A stretch of DNA of 64,000 nucleotides from Rhizobium terrae (GCF_003425685.1 NZ_QJKM01000024.1:1-64000), one strand, 5' to 3'. Positions 16,074-23,107 are shown, counted from the stretch's first letter. Program-made: numbers and translations. Notes: generated by a model from the letters alone, not told the origin.

Positions 16074-16343
16074 ATGGCCTATTTCCGCCAGAAGCAGAAG
16101 AACGGCATTTTCGTACTGTCCTACGCCTCCGACATCGAGCGCTCGATTGATGTCGCCACCGTGAAGGCCGATGCCGACGTTTACGAGTCCGGCACAGTTC
16201 TCATCGACATCATCGCGGTCGGCGCTGATCAGGGGAAATTCATTCGCGCATCCGCGGAGAAGTCGATCGCTACTGCAGGCACCGATGTCAGGAGCATCGT
16301 GATCCTGTTACGCTCAGCAATGTCGGTGCCTTGTCCGAGCTGA
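16074..16343 (+). CDS. Head-decoration-like capsid protein, probably 3'-truncated
   Basis: An 89-residue protein starts MAYFRQKQKNGIFVLSYASD, 16 bp after the protease with SD AGGAG. Residues 30-75 (DADVYESGTVLIDIIAVG, KFIRASAEKSIATAGTD, RSIVIL) follow the pattern of lambda gpD-type decoration proteins, which coat capsids and follow the protease gene. The last residues, LLRSAMSVPCPS, look unrelated. At about 16295-16315 the DNA switches to sequence that reads better on the other strand, so this is probably a fusion to foreign DNA. Typical family members are 110-130 residues. Confidence 0.55.
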   Translation: MAYFRQKQKNGIFVLSYASDIERSIDVATVKADADVYESGTVLIDIIAVGADQGKFIRASAEKSIATAGTDVRSIVILLRSAMSVPCPS

Positions 16344-16810
16344 ATTCCCTTGATGTTGTCGTTCGCCCACTGCACTCCGCGACCCGTGATGAGGCAGTCG
16401 GAGCCGAGCATCTTGAGGAGACCTCCGCCGGACAGACCGGAACCCGCGCGAGCGTCATCAAGGATGAGATCCGAGATCGAAATCGCCTGGGCGCGCTGCG
16501 TCAGGCACCATTCGGGGCTGTCGCCCCAACAATGAAGCTGAGCAAACTGCGACCCGGAAGCGCGCTTGCCGATTTCAAACGTGCTTGATCCAGGCAACGG
16601 ATCCATGAAGTGACGCGACATGGACACGAGCATGCGACCGATCTGGCTGTCATGGGGGCCGTCGAAAATGGGCCACTGACGGCTGAACTGGACAAAGAAT
16701 TCGTCGATGAAGCACTCGCCAGCGGAATCCGTGTTGTCGTTGTCCCACGAGGCTGCGACGGATCCCCAGCGGCTGACGTGCCTGCCGCCATCGCTGCCGA
16801 AGCAGATCAA
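16229..16810 (-). pseudogene. Minus-strand open frame, possible inverted gene fragment
   Basis: A 194-codon frame opens at a TTG at 16810 and overlaps the 3' half of the decoration-like gene. From 16810 to about 16310 the codon choice and composition are protein-like (VQFSRQWPIFDGPHDSQIGR, LLKMLGSDCLITGRGVQWAN). Beyond that it is simply antisense to the capsid gene. I read it as a piece of a gene placed in inverse orientation by rearrangement. The plus-strand frames here show antisense-type composition. I do not recognise the family, so 16344-16837 is best treated as a rearranged stretch. Confidence 0.3.
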
Positions 16811-16837
16811 CCTGAGACCAGATTTGGGAGAGCCGTG

Positions 16838-17047
16838 ATGTCGCAGAAATTGATTTCGAGCTTCAACGGCTTCGTGAAGCAGCGGATCCGCTCGGAAGTT
16901 GACGGGCGGCCGAGGACGGTGACCCTCGATGTCATGGCGCGCTGGGATGTCGACAACGAGAGTGGGCTGGTCATCGGGTCGGAGCAGCCGATTGATGCGG
17001 GTAGCTGCCTGATCTCGACGAATATTCCGTTCACGGCACCCGCATGA
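16838..17047 (+). CDS. Hypothetical 69-residue protein
   Basis: It starts MSQKLISSFNGFVKQRIRSE with GGGAGAG upstream. A small beta-rich protein (RPRTVTLDVMARWDVDNESG) ending at 17047, immediately next to the convergent SIR2 stop. It could be the 3' remnant of a larger gene, because the frame is open well upstream across the rearranged stretch. Function unknown. Confidence 0.45.
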   Translation: MSQKLISSFNGFVKQRIRSEVDGRPRTVTLDVMARWDVDNESGLVIGSEQPIDAGSCLISTNIPFTAPA

Positions 17048-18463
17048 TCAGACCGCTTTCTTGACCTCCGGAACTCCAAGATCAACCTTGTATTCTTCGT
17101 TTTTCTGAACTTTCGCAAACAGGTCGACCAGGTCCTGGGAGTACTTGTGGAAAACGGTTTTGTTGACCTTCTCCGCCCGGTGATACCTGTTGTCTGACTT
17201 CTTTATGTTGATGCCTGTTTCATTGGCAACCCGCGTGATCAGATGATCTGCGGAATGCCAGCCCTTGTGACCGAGGGCCTTGCCGACCTGAGTGAGGCTA
17301 TAGCAGTGGTGCGCCCCGGCGGAGCTGTAGTCGTGGATGTTGGCGATGCCGAATAGTTTGGCGAACGTTTCCGAGTTTTCCACTGCGTCGTTGAGCATCT
17401 TGAAGTCAGCCTCCACGGTCATCTTGGGGATGTCGTGGCGTACGAGTTCGTAAGATCTTGCGATCAGGGATCTGAGCACCCTGGTGTTCACATGCGTTAG
17501 GGCAGGATTGGCTGCGAAGGCGTCGAAAACCCACGAGAAATCGTTGGCAACGATCATCTTGACCCGGACGCTACGATCTTCTTCAGTAGGAATCACCTTC
17601 TCTCGCGGTGGCCAGCTATCCTCAGCAAGGGAGCCGTCCCACTGCAGGATGAAGACGTTCGGAATGATGCCACCCTTTTCAGGCAAAGCCTCGTCGATGT
17701 CGGACAGGATTGCGCGGATGTTCGGATCACCCGCATTGTAGCCGACGAAAACCAGCGGATGCTCATTGAAGAACGTCAGCAGCTTGGCGCTGAGGAACTT
17801 CTTGCGCTTCATGAACTCGTCGTAGTCGTCCGATGTGAAGACGATGCTGTCGTGATCGGTCACGCATCCGTGGATCTTATATATCTCGCCGACGCAGACC
17901 TGCTGCCCCTTGAGGATCTGTTGGCCGATGATCGGCTCGTGGTCTGGGAAGATCAGCTCGATCATCTGGTCATAGTTCGTCGTGATGATCGCGTGAGGCT
18001 TGATCTTCGAAAGCGCCTCGATCTCAGCGATGTATTCAGCCTTCAGCCCGGCGGTATTCTGCGGCATGAGACTGGTGAGATATTCGGCAATCTTGAACTT
18101 GATGTAGGACTGAGCGTGAACGTCATCGTTGAACAGCTCTTTCGGAAACTCGTTGTTACCCGCTCCCCAGGCCCACTCGTGGTAAAGCCGCGCGAATTCC
18201 TGGCCGATCTTGATCGGAGACACCAAGGACTGCTTGTAGAACCCGAGACCCTTGTCAATCACTGAGCACTTGTCTGCGAGGTGTCCTAGCAGCTCCTCCC
18301 AGTTCGGGGCGTCCATATAGCGCTTCGCGAGACCGGATCCGATGAAGAGGATTGGTTGACACCCGAACTCGTCGACTGTGTTCGCGATGTCTTCCGAGAT
18401 CTCCTCAATGTACCGCTCATACCGAGGCTGCTTCGCTTCGACTGCCACAACTTCCTCGACCAT
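17048..18463 (-). CDS. SIR2-domain protein, putative anti-phage NADase (cargo)
   Basis: A 471-residue protein starts at MVEEVVAVEAKQPRY, the ATG nearest a GGGGGTGAC site. The SIR2-like Rossmann domain is clear: FIGSGLAKRYMDAPNWEEL (40-58), ITTNYDQMIEL (160-170), YKIHGC (195-200) and VFVGYNAGDPNIR (238-250). These are the NAD-binding and catalytic motifs of the bacterial SIR2_2 group used in several defence systems (DSR, Thoeris and SIR2-HerA families). The C-terminal 120 residues include YSLTQVGKALGHKGWHSADH and look like a helix-turn-helix or sensor domain. No HerA, TIR or Argonaute partner is adjacent, suggesting a stand-alone effector. NAD depletion on infection is inferred from family knowledge. 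Confidence 0.85.
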   Translation of the reverse strand: MVEEVVAVEAKQPRYERYIEEISEDIANTVDEFGCQPILFIGSGLAKRYMDAPNWEELLGHLADKCSVIDKGLGFYKQSLVSPIKIGQEFARLYHEWAWGAGNNEFPKELFNDDVHAQSYIKFKIAEYLTSLMPQNTAGLKAEYIAEIEALSKIKPHAIITTNYDQMIELIFPDHEPIIGQQILKGQQVCVGEIYKIHGCVTDHDSIVFTSDDYDEFMKRKKFLSAKLLTFFNEHPLVFVGYNAGDPNIRAILSDIDEALPEKGGIIPNVFILQWDGSLAEDSWPPREKVIPTEEDRSVRVKMIVANDFSWVFDAFAANPALTHVNTRVLRSLIARSYELVRHDIPKMTVEADFKMLNDAVENSETFAKLFGIANIHDYSSAGAHHCYSLTQVGKALGHKGWHSADHLITRVANETGINIKKSDNRYHRAEKVNKTVFHKYSQDLVDLFAKVQKNEEYKVDLGVPEVKKAV

Positions 18464-18537
18464 GTCACCCCCACGACTCAGCGCCCTAAAATTGTGTCCA
18501 GATGACACCTCACACGTCATTTTCGCAAGCACTTCGC

Positions 18538-18551
18538 CTCGAATCTTGCAG
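18538..18551 (+). repeat. CTCGAATCTTGCAG motif, copy 3
   Basis: Third copy of the short motif, 54 bp before the ATG at 18605, in the gap between the divergent SIR2 gene and the XhlA-like gene. Confidence 0.45.
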
Positions 18552-18604
18552 CGTTGTCAGTTCTGCTGAAGGAATTGACACCCAGTGCGCGAGACCAGCC
18601 CCTT

Positions 18605-18880
18605 ATGACCGACACCCTTCTGCCGAGCAGCGAAATCCTTGAGCTGATCAAAGGCCAAGCCAGGCTTGAGACCAAGCTCGATCAATTTTTTTCGGCCCAG
18701 CTAGCCATGAAGACTGAGATCGACGGTCTCAAGTCCGATATCGGCTCAGTAAAGACCGACATTGCCGAGATCAAAGCACAGCGCCGCGCAACGCTGGCCT
18801 ACATCTCTGCACTTTCAGCGGCTGCCGGCGTATTTTGGATTTTCGTCGGCGACTACGTCAAAAAAATCTTCGGCGCATAA
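18605..18880 (+). CDS. XhlA-like lysis-associated protein
   Basis: A 91-residue protein with an N-terminal coiled coil (QARLETKLDQFFSAQLAMKT, then repeated DGLKSDIGSVKTDIAEIK) and one C-terminal membrane helix (YISALSAAAGVFWIFVGDYV). This is the layout of hemolysin XhlA / holin-associated proteins of phage lysis modules. It opens the block that continues with the holin-like and spanin genes after the HTH gene. Family assignment is by architecture, so moderate. Confidence 0.6.
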   Translation: MTDTLLPSSEILELIKGQARLETKLDQFFSAQLAMKTEIDGLKSDIGSVKTDIAEIKAQRRATLAYISALSAAAGVFWIFVGDYVKKIFGA

Positions 18881-18947
18881 TCGTAGGCGGTGTCTGATGC
18901 CGTCAACAAACTGTCGAATAGGTGTTGAAAAACAGTGTGTTGACAGC

Positions 18948-18976
18948 TTGCGTCCGAATCCGCCAACGCAAACCAT
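18948..18976 (+). promoter_or_regulatory. Repeated promoter copy (TTGCGT-17-AACCAT)
   Basis: -35 TTGCGT at 18948-18953, 17-bp spacer, -10 AACCAT at 18971-18976, 60 bp before the ATG at 19008. Confidence 0.7.
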
Positions 18977-19007
18977 CCTTTCAGACCGCCCGGCAAAGAG
19001 GTGGCAT

Positions 19008-20165
19008 ATGAAGGATAGTCCCATGAACGCACACATCGCATCGACCTCTCCAGGTCAGTCTTCTGCAGACACGATAGCAGCAATCCAATCTCTCCTCTCG
19101 GAAGGCAAACGCCGCCAAGAAATCGCCGAAATCCTCGGCATCCCACCTCGCACACTCACCCGGATCCGCGCTCAGATGAAGTCCGGAACCACTCCGACCC
19201 CCGCCGTCGAGCCATCCGCTCCGGCACCCAAGTCTCCCAAACCCACGAAGATCAAGATCGCAACGCCGCAGCCGACCTCCGACGACATTCGCGAGCGGAT
19301 CGCTACCGACGAGTTGACCGTGCCTTTCAGCAACTGGCTGGGCGACGGCTGGTATCGCGAAGCCGGGCAGCCGCAGGACATCTATGAGACGGACGAGAAC
19401 GGCGAACAGCAGCTTGTTGGGGTCAAAGTTGATCCAGGCGTTCTCTGGCCGGACGAATGGAATGGACCGAAGACGGTGGAAGACATCTGGATCAGTCCGA
19501 ACGTGCCAGCTCCAAAACGCAGCCTCAAACGCGGTTTCATCACGACCTCGGCGCAGTCTCTCACTCCAGCGCACGGCCCATTCGTCATCAACCTCCATGC
19601 GCTCGCCGCCGCACGCGGTCTCGAATTTTCGGACATCGGTGGCTTCACCTACGGAAAGAGCGTCTTCGCCAAGAGGCGGAAGAAGGACCTCCTTGAGGTC
19701 GCTCCATGGTCGGCAATGATCGTTGATAAGGTTTGCCGGGACAGGCGCCACCTGCATTCGACGGTACAGGCCTGCTTCGAGATGAACATGCGTCCGACCA
19801 AGCAGAACCCGCTCGTCGGCCTGACAGACTACGTCAGGGGAAAGACCTCGATCTTCGCTCACCCGAAGAGAGCTGTCGAAAGCGTGCCGCGTCCCAGGTC
19901 CTATGACCCGGTGATGATGTGGACGACGGGTTGCTGCACCGTACCGAACTACGTCACGCAGGAGGCTGGGCTGAAGTCTCTGCAGGAACATCAGATCGGT
20001 GCCCTGATCATTGAGATCGACATGGACGACAACGTCTTCATCCGAACGATCGACGCGGATCGGGAAACCGGAAACTTGCATGACCTCGAGCCGCTGGGTT
20101 TCCGCATGCTCTCCGCCATCTCCGAAGCCATCGGCCTGCGGGTCAATCTGCAGGTAGCCGCATGA
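19008..20165 (+). CDS. Phage protein with N-terminal HTH, apparently lacking its C-terminal domain
   Basis: A 385-residue protein starts MKDSPMNAHIASTSPGQSS. An HTH segment lies at about 35-55 (RRQEIAEILGIPPRTLTRIR), then a Pro/Ser/Lys linker and a large conserved-looking domain from about 170 (TPAHGPFVINLHALAAARGL, MNMRPTKQNPLVGLTDYV, TTGCCTVPNYVTQEAGL, GALIIEIDMDDNVFIRTID). I recall similar domains in longer phage proteins that continue into a calcineurin-like phosphoesterase. Here the protein ends soon after, with a different tail, so a C-terminal deletion is suspected. That recollection needs a search. It overlaps the holin-like gene by ATGA. Confidence 0.6.
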   Translation: MKDSPMNAHIASTSPGQSSADTIAAIQSLLSEGKRRQEIAEILGIPPRTLTRIRAQMKSGTTPTPAVEPSAPAPKSPKPTKIKIATPQPTSDDIRERIATDELTVPFSNWLGDGWYREAGQPQDIYETDENGEQQLVGVKVDPGVLWPDEWNGPKTVEDIWISPNVPAPKRSLKRGFITTSAQSLTPAHGPFVINLHALAAARGLEFSDIGGFTYGKSVFAKRRKKDLLEVAPWSAMIVDKVCRDRRHLHSTVQACFEMNMRPTKQNPLVGLTDYVRGKTSIFAHPKRAVESVPRPRSYDPVMMWTTGCCTVPNYVTQEAGLKSLQEHQIGALIIEIDMDDNVFIRTIDADRETGNLHDLEPLGFRMLSAISEAIGLRVNLQVAA

Positions 20166-20398
20166 CCAAGCCATCAACACAGAAATCCCGCTCGTACTCC
20201 AAGAAGCTGACCGCCTGGTCGCTCGTCGGAATCTTTGCCCTGGCATTCTACGGGATCGGCGCGGATGTCATCACCGTCGTCGGCAGCGCGGCCATAGCAC
20301 ACATCGCCCTCTACATCGGCGTCGGCCATCTCGATCTGAGGAGCTGGGTTGCTTCTGGATTGCTCGATCTCCGGAACAAGAAAGGAGCAGCCGAATGA
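20162..20398 (+). CDS. Holin-like membrane protein
   Basis: A 78-residue protein: a basic N-terminus (KSRSYSKKLTAW), then two hydrophobic helices at about 17-36 and 38-57, then a polar basic tail. Its size, two-TM topology and position directly before the spanin genes fit a class II holin. It overlaps both neighbours by 4 bp. The assignment is contextual. Confidence 0.6.
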   Translation: MTKPSTQKSRSYSKKLTAWSLVGIFALAFYGIGADVITVVGSAAIAHIALYIGVGHLDLRSWVASGLLDLRNKKGAAE

Positions 20399-20760
20399 TC
20401 GGATATCTCAAGATTGCCGGGATCGTCGCCGTGCTCGCCGCCGTCGGCTTCGGATACTGGCACCACACATCCGTCGTCGCCGACCTGAAGGCTGCTGAGG
20501 CCGCCAACACTATCCTAACGAGCCAGCGCGATGCGGCCATCTCGACGGCTAACGGAAATGCCCAGGCCGCCGCCAAGGCTGACCAGGACAGGCTGCGCGT
20601 CGTCGCCGAATTGGAAGCCGCGCATGCCGAGATCGAGGCTGCGGCTGCGCGGGATCTGGAAACCGTTAGGGAGATCCTGTTGGCTCCGGATGAAGAAGAT
20701 GGCCCGGTGTCGCCATTGCTTGAAAAGCTCCGCGCGAAGCGGTTCGGAGGTCGGACATGA
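20395..20760 (+). CDS. i-spanin (Rz-like inner-membrane spanin)
   Basis: A 121-residue protein with one N-terminal membrane anchor (YLKIAGIVAVLAAVGFGYW) followed by a long periplasmic alpha-helix rich in Ala, Glu, Asp and Arg (about 25-95). This is the classic Rz architecture. With the overlapping lipoprotein gene it would form the spanin complex that fuses inner and outer membranes in the last step of lysis. No endolysin gene is visible nearby. Confidence 0.8.
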   Translation: MIGYLKIAGIVAVLAAVGFGYWHHTSVVADLKAAEAANTILTSQRDAAISTANGNAQAAAKADQDRLRVVAELEAAHAEIEAAAARDLETVREILLAPDEEDGPVSPLLEKLRAKRFGGRT

Positions 20761-21032
20761 TTTTCATGTGGCCAATCGGCTTGTGGATACCCCTTGCTAT
20801 CGCGATTATTTTGACTGGGTGCCAGTCCGTTCCGAAAGAGATCGTGATCGAGAAGGTGGTCGAGCGGAAGATCGAGGTACCGAATAGCCTGCTGTCGTGC
20901 TCCGCAGAGCCTGTGGCGGGATCGACGTGGATCCGGGAGCGAGATGTCGCTCAATACCTCGTCAAGCTGGCGGCTGCCGGTGAGGACTGCCGCACGAAGC
21001 TGGCGGCTGTCAGGCGGCTGGTTCAATCCTGA
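20757..21032 (+). CDS. o-spanin (Rz1-like lipoprotein)
   Basis: A 91-residue protein with a signal sequence ending in the lipobox ILTGC (Cys about residue 22), then a short periplasmic part with charged KEIVIEKVVERKIEVP and two further Cys residues. It partners the Rz-like protein encoded with a 4-bp overlap. The gene ends 23 bp inside the convergent minus-strand gene 21010-21573. Confidence 0.78.
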   Translation: MIFMWPIGLWIPLAIAIILTGCQSVPKEIVIEKVVERKIEVPNSLLSCSAEPVAGSTWIRERDVAQYLVKLAAAGEDCRTKLAAVRRLVQS

Positions 21033-21573
21033 CGGCGTTCGGGAGAAGATCTAGTACGGAAGCGAGGTTCTCCTTAAGCACCAAGAACGGCATCCGCTTG
21101 GTCTGGTAATAGTGCGCAAGGTGGTAACGGTGATTGCCACCGACGATCGCAATCTCGTCGCCGACGCGGGCAATCAACGGAGGCGTTACAGGCAACCCGT
21201 TCAACCACCGGAATGCAGTGCCAAGGCTACGGCCTCTGTACTGCTCATCCCACGAGTCCTTGTCGCGGCTAGATTGATACGTCAGCTTTTCATGAACATC
21301 CGCGACGGCAACTTCGATCAGCGCATAGTCATTTCCGGGATGGAGAGCAGGATGTTCTCCATCGTGTGCCAGATAGAAATGTGCCCGATCCAGATCCCAT
21401 TCAGCCTTCAGATCGGACGGCGGCCTTTCAAGGGTTTCGGTCCACTTACAGCACTGCTTCTCTACATCGGCAAGCGTTACCTCGAATTCCTCATCGCGTT
21501 TCCCTTCCACAACGAACATCGCAGTCAACGGACTAAGTCCTCGCTGGATTAGTCTGTTCATTTCGTTCGACAT
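21010..21573 (-). CDS. ParB/sulfiredoxin-fold protein (GNHRYHLA motif)
   Basis: A 187-residue protein starts MSNEMNRLIQRGLSPLT with SD TAGGAG. The C-terminal 70 residues contain RSLGTAFRWLNGLPVTPPLI, GDEIAIVGGNHRYHLAHYYQ and MPFLVL. This is the strand-turn-GNHR pattern of ParB N-terminal/Srx-like nucleotide-binding domains. The N-terminal 110 residues are unrelated and acidic. ParB-fold proteins on phages include nucleases, CTPases and kinases; the exact activity cannot be read. It is convergent with, and overlaps, the o-spanin gene. Confidence 0.6.
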   Translation of the reverse strand: MSNEMNRLIQRGLSPLTAMFVVEGKRDEEFEVTLADVEKQCCKWTETLERPPSDLKAEWDLDRAHFYLAHDGEHPALHPGNDYALIEVAVADVHEKLTYQSSRDKDSWDEQYRGRSLGTAFRWLNGLPVTPPLIARVGDEIAIVGGNHRYHLAHYYQTKRMPFLVLKENLASVLDLLPNAVRIEPAA

Positions 21574-21586
21574 AAATGCTCCTATC

Positions 21587-21615
21587 TTGCATTCGGCTCC
21601 GCCGACACACACTAT
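21587..21615 (+). promoter_or_regulatory. Repeated promoter copy (TTGCAT-17-CACTAT) with no gene downstream
   Basis: -35 TTGCAT at 21587-21592, 17-bp spacer, -10 CACTAT at 21610-21615. It reads away from the adjacent minus-strand gene toward a strong terminator about 120 bp on. Confidence 0.7.
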
Positions 21616-21621
21616 CATCTG

Positions 21622-21766
21622 GTGTCGCGGACGAGGCAGCTTCTCTGAAGTCCCGCGATTAGCGCACCCGGTACCGGGTCTATATGGGATATGATAAGAC
21701 GCACAGCTTCAAGTACCATCTGAGGATGGACAAAGGCCCCGAGAGGGATTTCTCGGGGCCTTTTAT
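21622..21766 (+). ncRNA. Predicted small RNA between family promoter and terminator
   Basis: About 145 nt lie between the predicted start of the promoter at 21587 and the 13-bp-stem terminator at 21732-21763. The interval has only tiny open frames (for example 10 codons at 21689). A perfect 14-bp palindrome, ACCCGGTACCGGGT, sits at 21666-21679. A non-coding transcript is the simplest reading, but a micro-protein is not excluded. Confidence 0.35.
21732..21764. terminator. Strong bidirectional terminator
   Basis: A 13-bp stem AAAGGCCCCGAGA / TCTCGGGGCCTTT with a six-base loop and a T run on either strand. It ends the plus-strand small transcript and the minus-strand operon 22955-21770. Confidence 0.9.
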
Positions 21767-21769
21767 GTC

Positions 21770-22198
21770 TCAGAACAGCTCCCGCTGCCCCGCATTCTCG
21801 CGCGCCTCGATCTCGTCGATTGACCCCTCGCGATACCAACCCGTCCCGGACTGCCGTTCGAGGGCGTACTCAGTAACGAGACAATCCTGCTCGCAATCCC
21901 AGCCATGCTTCAACCATCGAACGCCGTTGAGGCTATCTAGCGCAGCCGCTTCTCTCTCCGCGTCCTCTGCAGCTTCGATGCCCCTAACTCTCTCCATCTC
22001 GGCATCATCGAGCCTCTGGATCGCGTAAACGATCGCTTGTCGGTCTTCTTCATGCAGCGGACGAGTTGAGCCTACAGACCACGCCCTCACAGCGGCCGAC
22101 CATTGCAGGTAGCTGTCGTCGAGCCAGGAAGTCCCGCACGTTTCGAAGAGCTTCTTAGCGAGCGCCTCGACAGTCGTGTCTCTCATCACGCGCGCCAT
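21770..22198 (-). CDS. Hypothetical protein downstream of the HTH gene
   Basis: A 142-residue protein starts MARVMRDTTVEALAKKLFET, separated by one base from the upstream HTH gene. It is helical and acidic with several Trp residues (NGVRWLKHGWDCEQDCLVTE). Co-transcription with a putative regulator suggests an accessory role in lysogeny control or replication. This is inference only; no family is recognised. Confidence 0.65.
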   Translation of the reverse strand: MARVMRDTTVEALAKKLFETCGTSWLDDSYLQWSAAVRAWSVGSTRPLHEEDRQAIVYAIQRLDDAEMERVRGIEAAEDAEREAAALDSLNGVRWLKHGWDCEQDCLVTEYALERQSGTGWYREGSIDEIEARENAGQRELF

Positions 22199-22199
22199 C

Positions 22200-22955
22200 T
22201 CAGAAATCCTCCAGATCTGCCATCGCCCGGACTACAGCGGATTCCCAAGGCTGAATCTCGTCGCCGAGTTCGATATCCGTGACAGCCGCTTCGAGACGCT
22301 CGACCATTGATGTCGTGACCTGCGTCTGCCACGCCTTGTATTCGGTGCTGAGCGTCCAGAGCGTATATCTGCAGCAGTCAGCGAGCTCACAGAGGACAGT
22401 ATCCGCATCGGAACGTCCGATGTGCTCAAACTGATCGCGAAGCTGCCAGGCACCGACACGCCAGCGGCTCCGGAGAGCGGCGGCGGCATCGAGAGGTGGG
22501 ACTTCGGTCACGCGCGGATTAACCGACCAAGTCACCCTGACGCTGCCGCCGAGCTTGTCAGCGACTTCGCGCATACGGAGCGGGTGCGAATGCCTGTCGC
22601 GTACCAGCCCGGTGTCGTCGTGCGCGGTGTACACGGGCGTCAGATAAGCTTCCACGCCACCGACTTTGATGCGGTACGGCCACGCTGCAGCGCGCCAGTA
22701 TGCGTCCACTGCCAGATCCCGGATCCGGTCGAGCGTCTCGGCAGGAATCGTCCGATGTGACACAGTAGCGCCACCGCGCGAATAGGCTTTCAGGGTTATT
22801 GGCGACAGTCCCAGTTCGGCAGCGGCCTGGTCACGCGTGGTGCCGTGGGAGGCGAGCAAGGCTTCGGCATCGCGGAATGCGACGACGACTTCGCCGACTG
22901 GCATACGGTAGTAAGCGCCACGCGACTGCGGCTCGATTTCGATTTGTAGTTCCAT
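22200..22955 (-). CDS. Putative HTH regulator, candidate repressor of the element
   Basis: A 251-residue protein starts MELQIEIEPQSRGAYYRMPV. An HTH-like segment lies at about 38-60 (HGTTRDQAAAELGLSPITLK, then YSRGG). A long alpha/beta C-terminal region includes ERLEAAVTDIELGDEIQPWE. It is transcribed from a copy of the repeated promoter on the minus strand (22992-23020), whose spacer contains a TGTGTCC/GGACACA palindrome. It is divergent from the gene at 23188, with the 16-bp dyad between. The arrangement resembles a phage genetic switch. DNA binding is inferred from the HTH; the repressor role is inferred from layout. Confidence 0.55.
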   Translation of the reverse strand: MELQIEIEPQSRGAYYRMPVGEVVVAFRDAEALLASHGTTRDQAAAELGLSPITLKAYSRGGATVSHRTIPAETLDRIRDLAVDAYWRAAAWPYRIKVGGVEAYLTPVYTAHDDTGLVRDRHSHPLRMREVADKLGGSVRVTWSVNPRVTEVPPLDAAAALRSRWRVGAWQLRDQFEHIGRSDADTVLCELADCCRYTLWTLSTEYKAWQTQVTTSMVERLEAAVTDIELGDEIQPWESAVVRAMADLEDF

Positions 22956-22991
22956 TCTAGTACTCCTCGACAAACATTCGCCGTTGAGGAA

Positions 22992-23020
22992 ATGGTGTGT
23001 CCAACTCAGGACACATGCAA
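22992..23020 (-). promoter_or_regulatory. Repeated promoter copy on the minus strand with palindromic spacer
   Basis: Read on the minus strand: -35 TTGCAT (23020-23015), 17-bp spacer, -10 CACCAT (22997-22992). TGTGTCC and GGACACA arms separated by six bases fill the spacer, a probable operator. A further dyad, ATTGTCAACAAT, lies at 23041. Confidence 0.6.
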
Positions 23021-23091
23021 GGGGGCGCACAAGAAAACCTATTGTCAACAATTGCTTAGCTTAACGACATCAGGAAATCACACACCATGTC

Positions 23092-23107
23092 CACAGATTT
23101 GTCCGTG
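23092..23107 (+). promoter_or_regulatory. Operator-like 16-bp dyad, copy 3, in the switch region
   Basis: CACAGATTTGTCCGTG follows CACACACCATGT (a -10-like CACCAT at 23082), the same -10/dyad arrangement as at 3107-3129. It lies between the divergent genes at 22955 and 23188. A second, degenerate promoter copy (TTTCGC-17-CGACGA) lies at 23124-23152. Confidence 0.5.
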
